Assembly (NCBI GenBank): GCA_000697335.1
Contig: JNEM01010333.1
Coordinates: 1 to 29,816, forward strand
Direction of reading: 5' to 3'
Origin: Conidiobolus incongruus B7586
Taxonomy: Eukaryota; Entomophthoromycota; Entomophthoromycetes; Entomophthorales; Conidiobolaceae
Length of the DNA: 29,816 nucleotides
Position numbers and translations under genes: made by a program. Position 1 is the first letter of the stretch. The number at the start of each line of letters is the position of its first letter. Under the pieces are notes generated by a model that made no database searches, had not been told where the DNA came from, and saw only the letters and a program-made list of their open reading frames with translations. Shown here piece after piece: positions 1-9,664 of this stretch.

Positions 1-360
1 TTTAATATAATTTAATAATAACTATTATTTTACATGATAATTATGAAATATATAAAGTTAAAGCTATAAAATACTCTTTGATCAAAAATAATTAGGAAAA
101 GCTATTATATCTAATTTATTTATTAAATTATATAATTATAATTTCTTTAAATAACTAAGAAATATAAAGGAAAAAAATATTATAAATAAATTTAATTTGT
201 TTATGAAATATTGAATTTTTATTTTTAATAAAAAACTATAATTTAAGTATTAGGACCTTGGTAAAAATATAGCAAAAAGTTATTAATAATAATACAATAT
301 ATAAATTTTATACTATATGTTTATTTTTATATATTAAATAATAGAGTGTTTATTTGAGTT
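1..360 (+). mobile_element. mariner DNA transposon, 3' half, decayed (copy 1)
   Basis: This stretch aligns base for base with the 3' half of the fuller mariner at 19497-20701. It starts before the second catalytic aspartate, whose codon follows CAT in the CATGATAATTATG stretch near 33-45 (compare 20359-20371). It continues through the tryptophan site at 93-95 and the C-terminal motif at about 261-285, read as L-V-K-I-stop-QKVINN, and ends in the shared tail TGTTTATTT at about 349-357. The upstream half lies outside the window. It cannot encode a protein: TAG stands at 93-95 and 270-272 where mariner transposases have tryptophan, and there are other stops and small length changes. Homology to the other copy is seen directly; the mariner assignment comes from the family motifs in copy 2. 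Confidence 0.85.
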
Positions 361-461
361 TAATATCAAGAAGAGTATCATTATTTAAAATTTAAAGTGA
401 TATTAAACTTTATCAAATTTCAAAAATAAATAATTATTTTAATGTAGTTAAAATTTTTTAA

Positions 462-489
462 AATAATAATAATAATAATAATAATAATA
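462..489. repeat. (AAT)n microsatellite
   Basis: About nine tandem AAT units lie in the spacer between the mariner relic and the glutathione transferase gene. It is low-complexity DNA with no coding signal. Confidence 0.9.
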
Positions 490-777
490 TAAATGGATAT
501 TTTAATCAAATATAAAAAATATTCCATATAAAATTAGCAAAATTTATAATTTTCTTAGAATAATATGTACTACAATTAAAATTAAGATTTTTATGGATAT
601 TTGAAATAAAATATAAAATTTAAACATGTTGACTCCTTGTTCTATTATATTCCAATTGAGGATCATGTAGAGTAAGGTTAAAGAAAAAAAGCTGCGCTAA
701 ATGCAATAATATTCTAAATTTAATATCTATTTATCCAAACTCGGATGAATCAAAAATTCGGATACAATATTAAAAAA

Positions 778-1588
778 TTATTTGAAATAGCCATTGTAAG
801 AGTTAAACATTCTGTCAATCCAAGCTCTAGTATTAGGCAAAGATTGAGGGAATAACTTTTCAAAGACTTCTGGACTAACTAAATAGATCCAATAAATTCG
901 ACTAAAGTAGCAATAGTCATAATAGTTATGTTGTTCTCCATGAAGGAACTTATTTGATTGTAAATGATTCTCCAAATCTGCATGGGATTGGATGATTTCC
1001 GCAATTTGTTCATCACTCACCTTTATGTCTTCCAACTTGCACTTGAACATAGCTTCTCTGGTTGTTCTGAAGTATTCTTGCTCTTCACCTTCAAATGAAT
1101 GGTACATTGGAAGTATTAATAAGTAAAAGTAAGTTTTTGCGTGATTAGTAAATTTTTGTAAAATCGCTTCCAAATCAGGTCGATCCATCTCAAGCTTAGG
1201 TTCGGGATAATGTTCCTCTAGATACTTGGCAATTGTAGGACTATCATAAATCACATCACCATTTGGAAATACTAAGGTTGGGATTCTACTCCATTTATTA
1301 TTCCTAATAAGTGATTCATATTAATATTCAGTTATAGAATAAAAATGGTTCGGTTACGTTATCTGATTGATTTTAGGTCCTACTTCACTCAATTTTAAAT
1401 CCACCTTCTCAAATGATAATCCCTATATAATATCTTAGTAAATATATCTATTAATATATTATTATCAACAAACTTACCTTGTAAAGCAAAATAAATTTGA
1501 TAGTCGCAGCGAATGGACTAGGTGCAACACCTTTACGATATATCATATCATAAAATACTATGTTTTCAGATTTTGAACTCATGTCCAT
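778..1588 (-). CDS. Glutathione S-transferase-like protein (LigE/UstS type), three exons
   Basis: Exons on the minus strand are 1588-1478, 1422-1358 and 1303-778, joined in frame to give 233 residues ending in TAA. Intron 1 (1477-1423, 55 bases) starts GTAAGT, has TACTAAG near its end and closes with TATAG. Intron 2 (1357-1304, 54 bases) runs GTAACC to TTAG with a CTGA branch-like site. Residues 9-90 form the thioredoxin-like N-terminal domain. The pattern SPF..TIKF.L.YKGL near 24-42, the RIP turn with cis-proline P67, and IYDSPTIAKYLEEHYP (77-92, with the glutathione-contacting D79-S80) fit GST N-domains of the etherase/UstS group. The remainder is a helical C-domain with many aromatic residues. 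It is probably a cytosolic glutathione-dependent detoxification or secondary-metabolism enzyme; the substrate is unknown. The start is the first ATG in frame; a second lies at residue 3. The gene is isolated, with no operon-like neighbour. Confidence 0.85.
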
Positions 1589-1647
1589 TTTTTTTCAAAA
1601 TTTATAAATTTCGTTTATATTGTAATGAAAATATGTAAAATTGGACC

Positions 1648-1655
1648 TATATATA
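1648..1655 (-). promoter_or_regulatory. TATA-like box of the GST-like gene
   Basis: On the minus strand TATATATA, followed by GG, lies about 60 bases before the start codon at 1588. The position suits a core promoter with a short leader. In DNA this AT-rich such a string is common, so the call rests on position only. Confidence 0.35.
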
Positions 1656-1659
1656 CTAT

Positions 1660-4600
1660 GTTTTTTGTTTAAGGGATATTGTTGTGACATCATCTAAAAT
1701 TAATTATAGTCTGTGAAAAAAAAATTTAATTAATTTTATTTTGATAATATAAAAATTAAATTTTAATAAAATTTATTATTATTTATTTATTTTTTATTTT
1801 ATATATTTTTAATTAATTAAATATAAATTTATTACCTTCAAAATATTATTTTTAATTGAATTAAAATTAAATGATATATATATAATGATTATAATATTTA
1901 TTTTTGGAAATGAATTTTGGTAATCAATTAAATCTCAATTAGAATTAGGTAATAGTATTTCAAATATTAACAGTTATATCAATGCTATTCTTTGCAATAT
2001 TCTAGTTAAATATAATAGAATTGTATTTTTCAACTTCAATATAATATTAATAAATTTTGATATAATACAATTCATTCGATATTTTTTACTTGATCTCGTT
2101 GATATTAAACCTGTTATATTCACTAATTCTAGAATTTTGAGGTTAATATGATTATTATATAATTGATGAACACTATATGTGGTAAAATGGAAAATAATAA
2201 TGCAAATTACTATTTTAATATCCGAAGATTTGAATATTTATGATTTATTAATCAGTTTTATATCAAATTTTAATTTTAAAAAATATATAATTAAAAGGAT
2301 ATAATTTTTTATATTAATTATTAACAAACTTTAATCAAATTAAAATATTAATTGAGATAGGTAATAATTCATCTCAATTATTTAATTTTATTGATAAATA
2401 CTAATAATTTTTAATTTAAATATTACTAGATTATAAAAATTTAATGGTATCATGTTTAATATATTGGCCCATGAAAGTCTTTAAATTTTTTATGAATATC
2501 GTATTATCCTCTTATTACATTTAAAAAAATACTAAAAATAACTTGATACTAAAAATGGAAACTTAATCAAAGTCTTTTGTTTTCATTATACATTAGAAAG
2601 AATAATTGAATAATTATAATCTAAAAAGAACATTTTCATATTTTTATCAAGATCTTATTTTTTTGATAAGTAATGAAATAAATATATTATTAAATTTACA
2701 TTCAATTGCTAGAAATATAATTTTTTTATAATATTTAAGAATTTTTTTCAAATAATTCAGTTTGAACATATAATAATTAGAAAGTGAAATATTCGTTGGT
2801 TTTATATATACATTAATAAAAAAAGTTTTTTTTCTATTATTTTATTCACAAAATTAACTTATTTTTGATTTTCACCAACATTTATTCATATTTTAATTAT
2901 CAGATAAAATTGATTTTTATTATACTCGCGTCCGTTAAATAATTTACATATTATCTTATATAATTAATGATCAATATACTATGCATCAATGATATTGATA
3001 AAGTTATATGATATATTTAAAGAGTGGTCGAGTTATTTTTGTAGCACAAAATAGCTTGGTGACTATTGTGTGACAATTTAGATATTTTAGTACAAGGGTA
3101 AATATGAATTTTATAAAATATAGTTATCTGATAACACTGATTAAATTAGCAAAGATTTTCTTTTGATCAAGTTTAAAATATATATTATGAAAATCAAAGT
3201 TGAAAAAAATTATATTATTCAAAATAACCGTGTATTTATAAAAAATCCTGTTATTTATATTAATGAATACAAATTATTTTACAATTGTACTTAATATATT
3301 GTAATCTTTCTAATATATCTTAATTGAATATTTGTTAATATAGATCAAAATTTTTATGATTATTAAATAAAAAGGATAATTATTCAGAAAACTGATTGAA
3401 AGTTTGTTTGTATTCTTTGGAAAATTTCATGATTACATAAGAAAGGAGTGACCCGCAAAAATTATTATATCTTTAACTTAAAATCTGTTGATTAAATTCA
3501 ACCAAAACAATGGATTGTGTTCAATGTTTATGATTTGAAAATTCGGATTATTCTTAAATCCGTTTTGGATAAAAAAGAATAATTTGAAAAGCGCCTTGTG
3601 GACTGGATTGTACTTGAAGGTTTATACTCAATCCTTGAATAGTTATTAACTTTGAAAATCATACTTTGTTTTGAAGATAGAAATTTGTTGCTGTTGCTCG
3701 AATAAGCTCCGAATCAATATATTTTTTAATACATTGCTCATTGTGCTCAAAAATATAAAATTGAATTTAAAAAATCACAAATTAGAATTATATTCATTCA
3801 ATAAATATTAATCATTATTATAGAATTGTAAAAGATTATGAATTTTTAAGGGGTCTCTAGCATTTAATTAAATATGTCCGAAATACAATTTCGTAAATCA
3901 GTATCATTATTATTGGAGATTAGTACAAATAGGAGGTGATTCTAAGGGATACCATTATAAATAGTACTAGTCAAAATTGTTGAATATTATTCTCTGTGAT
4001 TTAATAAAACATATCATTCTATTGGATTAATAATACTAATCAAACAGATCAATGTTCAATACATCTATTATAATTTTTATTATCCTTTGTATCAGAATTT
4101 TTCTTAGAGCGAATCAAATTGAATTTATTAATTATATATTGATGAAATTATAAGAATATTCTAAAAACTAGTCTAAGAAATTAATTTTAATTAAAAAACT
4201 TGAAAAATTAAAAATTTAAACTAAAACAATTTCTCTTAAATTTTTGTATTTAATTGTTAAATACGAATATTCGGTTAAAAAAAATCTATTAACGTGTGAA
4301 GACAACTATAATTTTCTCCAATCAACTTTGCTATTAGCTAATTTATTTACAAAGGTGGATGTAATATATTTAAAATAGCTGGAGAAAAAAACTGGAATTT
4401 TTTGGAGATTAGAAGAAAGTTTAGTAGATTTTGATATTTCATGTATAACTCTATAAGGAAGTTAAATATATATTAAACAAAAAGTATAAGTTTTATTTTT
4501 AGAAAACATTACTACTTTTAATACCAAATAAAAATATCAGAAATATGAATTAATTATATAATTGGGGATGTCCTTGAGACTGATCTGAAGATACACTTTG

Positions 4601-5425
4601 TCATTTGGTTTTATAAAAATATCTCTTTTTATTGAATCATATGACTCTTGATAACTAATATTAGTTTTATATTTAGGCAAATTTCGATAATATGGATCAT
4701 TAAACAAACCTCAAAAACATTACTAATCCAAAAGCATTCTTAGTAAAAACAACTTATATTTATTTTAATAATATCTCTTGGCCTTTAAAGAGCATAGCAT
4801 TTTACTTTCATACTTTTAACAATTTGAAATATAAATAATTTTTAATTAATATTTTTTCTTACAAATATTTGTAATCTCTTAACTTAATCAACTTGTGATA
4901 TTTTATATAAAATTGTTAAATATTAATCAATTAATAACACTTTAGGGGTATTATAATAACAAGTATTTATGGAAGTAAATATGTGAGGTTAGAGATAATT
5001 TTCAAATTTAAATCAATTTTAGTTCGAAATATGTGGTGAAAATCTTAAAAAGTTAATATTTATTAGTAATGTGTAAAAAGAATTTGAAATACTTCATTTT
5101 TAAACAGAATGTTTGTCAAATAGTAATAATTAAGTAATATAAAATATAATTTTCCTCTGGGACTTTAATATTGATTGTTGAGTTAGAGAAAGTATATAAT
5201 TTATTACTCCAAATTTGTTACCATTTTTATTTAAATTTCAAATTATGTACTTTAAACTACTTTAGGATTCTAATTTCACTTTATTCTTTCAAGAAACTGG
5301 TGTTTAATAAATAGCTTTTAATATTATTTTATACAATCTTAATTTTAAAAATTGATGAAAAATGAATTTAGAAATTATATTTTTGGTAAATATCATATAT
5401 AACTTTAATGACACAGATTTTAAAG
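1660..5425. other. AT-rich spacer without a recognisable gene
   Basis: About 3.8 kb with dense stops in all frames and no long open frame. A patch at 3400-3720 is slightly less AT-rich but holds no readable protein. The stretch at 4330-4400 gives a faint retroelement-like translation that I did not accept. Old, heavily mutated transposons are likely here but cannot be named by eye. Confidence 0.6.
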
Positions 5426-5429
5426 TTAA

Positions 5430-5867
5430 TGACGACCGTAAACGTGGGAGGAAGTAGTCTTTTAGAGCTTAAACGGGGAATCGCCAGTGGTAAATGATAG
5501 ATTACCACAAGGTTAAGGGAAATTAAGAGGGTTCACCAAATTGGGTGAAAATAGCTTACTGCAAATCAAGGTCTTCGAATAAAGTAAATATCTCACGCTC
5601 GTCACAACTCAATACGTTTTGTGAGTGTTACGAGAAAAACTTAGAGACTGGATACTTTTGAGAATGAAGATGGAAAGATAGGTTTATTGATTGGCTTGTG
5701 ATGATCTTATAATAGGTTCAATTGTTGAGTTTGGGTGGCTATGAATAACTTCAGGTGGAAAGCACTAAGTTAGACTAGTTCATAAAATGAAGTACTTCCA
5801 ATGTGACTTCTTGCATTAGTGCAATAGTCAGAGTTCCTTGAGTGATGGACAAGATTATTCTTCATCA
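5430..5867 (+). mobile_element. Probable solo LTR of an LTR retroelement (repeat family copy A, longest)
   Basis: One of three copies in the window of the same repeat; the others are 27998-28329 and 21919-22234 on the minus strand. All begin TG and end CA with short inverted ends (TGAYG and CATCA). This copy is flanked by TTAA at 5426-5429 and again at 5868-5871, a four-base target duplication. There is no coding region inside. These are the marks of an LTR left alone after recombination between two LTRs. Copies differ from one another by many substitutions and in length, so the family looks old. The alternative is a short non-autonomous DNA element with TGATG ends or a SINE. The repeat family itself is certain; the LTR reading is inference. 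Confidence 0.65.
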
Positions 5868-5871
5868 TTAA

Positions 5872-6043
5872 CTAGAGAATATAAATCTAAATATTGTAAT
5901 AACCTTGATGATAATTAATATTCTGTCTTACAAATTTAATAATTAAAAAGGTAGTTGTTAATGTAATTTAAGTATTTTAATATATGGTTTCTATTAATTA
6001 AACATACTGTAGTTTTATCGATTACAAGTACTATCTAGATAAT
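5872..6043. other. Short spacer between LTR-like repeat and LINE scrap
   Basis: AT-rich sequence with no recognisable feature. It gives no sign that the upstream repeat and the downstream reverse-transcriptase scrap belong to one element. Confidence 0.5.
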
Positions 6044-6300
6044 AGGAAGGGGAGCGGCTTGCTTGTGATTTATTTCGTAGTTAGGATTAAGGTGGTTTAT
6101 GAGGGTTTTAAGGGTTCAGTGGGCTTCATAGAAAATTGGATATGATAATGGAAATATATGCCGACGATGTTTCTTTTATTGACCATTCATCGGCCGCAGA
6201 TGGTGTAAAGAAATATATTGAGTTTTCAGGAGAGTATTATCTTGAGATGATGCGACGAGTACTCTATGATTGTATCTTTATAAAGTAATAGGACACGAGA
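6044..6300 (+). pseudogene. LINE (non-LTR retrotransposon) reverse transcriptase fragment
   Basis: From 6112 to 6285 one frame reads as the catalytic palm of a non-LTR reverse transcriptase. The active-site YADD is at 6157-6168, in the context MEIYADDVSFIDHSS. It is followed by a helix-like stretch (DGVKKYIEFSGEYYLEM) ending in the usual L-E-M/N element, and then a stop. In another frame just upstream (6044-6111), RKGSGLLVIYF..EGFKG resembles the Q-G-S-x-L-S-P motif that precedes YADD. After the stop, GHEI at 6291-6302 resembles the YLGHEI turn beyond the palm. At least two frame changes and the loss of everything else show it is dead. It is less AT-rich than its surroundings, suggesting a younger insertion than the mariner relics. 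Non-LTR is favoured by YADD plus the L-E-M spacing, but with so short a piece another reverse transcriptase class is not excluded. Confidence 0.65.
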
Positions 6301-6314
6301 TAAAGTTGATCTGG

Positions 6315-6329
6315 CAGGCTATTAGCCTG
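6315..6329. repeat. Perfect short hairpin
   Basis: CAGGCT, a three-base loop ATT, then AGCCTG form a perfect six-pair stem just beyond the LINE scrap. It may be part of the LINE or chance. Confidence 0.4.
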
Positions 6330-7740
6330 ATAATCAAAATACGATACAACTAATTTGTACCCATATTATATCAAATGATATAAAATATTCTATTGACACT
6401 AATTAATTTTTTCTAACTATGATAGAATTTATTAGTTAATGATTTTATATTAAATAACAATTCCTACTAATAATAATCTAAAAAATTGATATAACTGAAA
6501 ATGTTATGAACTGAAACTAACTGACAACTTATTGAGTTTTTTAAATTAAAAACCTAAATTAGATTCTACTATTTAAAGAAATATATAAAATATGCAGTTT
6601 TTCAATCAAAATATTCATTCCAAATACATAGCATTCTCACGAATAAATTTATTAATATAGATTTAAATTTAACCAAATTGATAAAAAAATATAAAAAACA
6701 AAAATAAGATATACTAATTTAAAAATCAAATAAATATTCAAGATTTTAATTAAATAAATTGTGAATTTTTTTAAATAGTTTAATTCAAAATAGGTTAGTC
6801 TGATAATAAAATTGAATCCTTTAATTCTACTATTAGTTCTATTATTGCACCTCCGTTGATAGCTTTAGCGTCGGCTAGTTAGATTATATTCATTAAACCA
6901 CATATTCTGCTATACTATCTATGCGAAAATACGGGCTAAATTAATCATATTGAAATTATTAATACGCCCAATAAGTCTATTCTTGAATTGGAAAAATAAC
7001 TATAATCAAATTTTATAATAAAAATCAAATAAATTTAACATATTTTTCACGATCATAAAACCAAATTCCTGGTTATATTAGGCAGAAAAATGCACATTTC
7101 TATGATAATATATCAATCACTGAACCAATACTCTTCGATCCTATATCTCGAGAGGCTATATTTTCAAATTAACAATGATTATCATCCTGATTATACTAAA
7201 GTTAGGATAAATTATATATTTTATAAAATAATAGAATTGAATCTAATTCACTATAAAAATTGAACTTAATTTTTTAATATCTTAAATTTGATTCCAATTT
7301 ATCACATTTAATAAATTTCCACAAATCCTCACAACCAAATATTATTTAAAAATTCTTTTATAATATAATAAATGACATCAAAATGTGATTTAATACTTTG
7401 AAAAATTATTCTCATTCAACTATGATAACTTTATTGAATCAGATTATGTTATGGAGTTATGTACGATAATATAAATTTGAAATTCTAAAATGAATATGGT
7501 CGAATCAAATTGGAGCATTATCACATTTATATCTTGATCCTTGTCAATGGGTAAAAATATCGAAGAATATTACACAGATATTTCAAGTTGGTCAAAATTT
7601 TATTAAAAAGTAATAAAATTCATATTTCAATAGTTTTTAAAATGATTGTTATATTTTCGTGTTTATGATGATCTTATCATTGATATTGTATATGATACGT
7701 GTTAACTTATTCTATTCCTAAATTATTTCAATGCTGTTGG

Positions 7741-7835
7741 AAAAGATAGAGTTTTATTAGTAAAATTGTGGACATTTGAATCCTTCTATTTAATTTCACT
7801 AAGTAAACATTGGAAGGGGGATAATGCTATCTTTT
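7741..7835. repeat. Nine-base inverted repeat with a 77-base centre
   Basis: AAAAGATAG at 7741-7749 is mirrored by CTATCTTTT at 7827-7835. The flanks are partly complementary too: TGTTGG lies outside the left arm, and GACACG outside the right arm reads CGTGTC in complement. It may be a tiny terminal-inverted-repeat relic or a cruciform-forming site. No target duplication is visible. Confidence 0.4.
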
Positions 7836-8926
7836 GACACGTTGTGAAGTGGTATTACAACACTCAAATTATTCCTACTACCTTGCTTGTCAATGCTTAT
7901 TACTTTTCTTAATTAAGCATATAATCAGTCAATCAATTCAAGTTATCAAGTCAAACGTATTACCAAGTTAAATGATAACATTTGAACTAAAATAAGAAAG
8001 AGATAATCCAAAAATAGATTGATCATAAAACGTTAAGGTTATTGAAATCAGAAATCAAAAATATACATCCATATAATTATTCTCTAAGTTATTTAATTAA
8101 TGGAATTTTAATAATTAACACATTCAAAAATTACTAAATACTTAATTTCAAGTTCAAAACAATTAGTTTATTTAGTAAATTAATACTTTTTAACATTCTT
8201 TACATTATACAAAAAATTTGTTCAAAAATCATCATTCTCTTAGCTATAATTGGAATTTTATAAATCATATTTTATAATTAATGAATTAAATAAAATAATT
8301 ATATATTCAAAATGGAAGTGATTTCAAAGTGTAATATAGTTTGATGTGATTGCTAGATTAAGAAAAAATGGAATTCAACCAATTAAATGCATCGATGATT
8401 GATTGGCTAAATTCGATTGGTCTATTGTGGTTGAAATTTGTTATATCATAATCCGAAACATGTCAATATATATCTAGATACCAAAGTTGTATTCAACTCA
8501 AAGAATAAAGCATATTAATTATTTTCAATTAATTGTTTTAAAAATTAATACTTTATTAAAGTATTGAAAAGATTGGAGATTGTTAAATTAATATTTCTTG
8601 ATTCAAATTAGCTGGATTCTGAGGAAAAGCATAATGTAAGGATTATGCTTAAATCTAAAGTATCTAGGAAATCTTAACGAAATTGACATGAAAACTAAGA
8701 TACATTTGTTAAGCGTTCATTTGGTGTATTAATTGATGGAAGGGATGAAACCTGGAGAAATCACAATTAAACCTGATTAATTTGACTGGTGGATAGCTTT
8801 GTGCTACTCCTTCCACTTATCAAACCAATCATCTCTTTCTTCATACTTTCTCACTGAATTAAACCTCCTTAATGTCACTCGTCATTTCTGCTCTCAATTA
8901 ATCTATTTTAAGACTCCATGAAAATT

Positions 8927-8954
8927 CTATTCACTATTCACTATTCACTATTCA
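8927..8954. repeat. Tandem heptamer CTATTCA x4
   Basis: Four perfect consecutive copies of CTATTCA lie about 700 bases before the 673-residue gene. A minisatellite with no evident role. Confidence 0.85.
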
Positions 8955-9340
8955 ATTCGATTCAAACTAAGGGCATCTAAAAGATGTGAATCAAACTAAC
9001 TGATTATGTTTAAATTCTAAACCTATTTGAAACAGCATTAATATACTGCTTTAAGTAACAGTAATGATCAGAATATTTAAGATTAGATTTAGTTTGAATA
9101 CAGTGAAAAATAGAGTTAATTAAATATAATTTTTGAGTGTGTATATGACTAACGATTTGATATTGTATATCTTCGTGAGTTGTCATTGGCTGACGGAGAA
9201 TTAAGGATGAAAATTTGGACTAATTTGGAAAAACCGTATGTTTGATTTGAGATGTGTAGAAAATTGAACATAAATCTGATGCAAACCCAAATATGGTAAG
9301 ATTTGGGTACATTTTATTTTGCTAAAACCTCAGTTTTTCC

Positions 9341-9664
9341 ATATCTTACCTCTCCTTTCCTCCTATAATATCACTAGTATTTGGAATCCGGTTTTTCAAT
9401 GGATTTTCCCATCACTCAAATTTTTGGAATAAATAGCCTTCGTCTTCCACTCTACTTCAAAAAATCTCATCATCCTTCCTCCCTCCTCTCTGCTAATTAT
9501 ACATTCCTCGCCGACACACTCTCGTTGCACAATTCTAACATCGAGTTCGGCTTTTTTCGTCACTAATATCTAATTAATCTAATCTAATTAATATAATATA
9601 TTTATTTATTACCTAATTTAATTTATTGGACTCTTGTCTTTAATCTCTGTATTAATATTAAAAT
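9341..9664 (+). promoter_or_regulatory. Pyrimidine-rich promoter and leader region of the 673-residue gene
   Basis: The stretch is unusually rich in C and T on the coding strand, for example TTACCTCTCCTTTCCTCC at about 9349-9366 and CATCCTTCCTCCCTCCTCTC at about 9470-9489. It then turns into an AT-rich run before the start codon. Pyrimidine tracts around transcription starts and in leaders are common in fungal genes. No clear TATA box or intron is seen. A 55-codon open frame from an ATG at 9399 to 9566 would be an upstream reading frame if transcription starts before it; there is no independent support for its translation. Confidence 0.4.

Larger units (their letters stand above)
6330..9340. 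other. AT-rich spacer without a recognisable gene
   Basis: About 3 kb with no long open frame and no domain recognised. It contains the small inverted repeat at 7741-7835 and the heptamer tandem at 8927-8954. From about 8700 the composition becomes less AT-rich towards the next gene, as expected of a promoter side. Confidence 0.6.

Noticed and set aside
4330-4440. Faint LLANLFTKV...YLK translation recalling the end of a Copia-type RNase H region
   Set aside because: Only a few residues fit, there is no supporting upstream motif, and no LTR is seen nearby.
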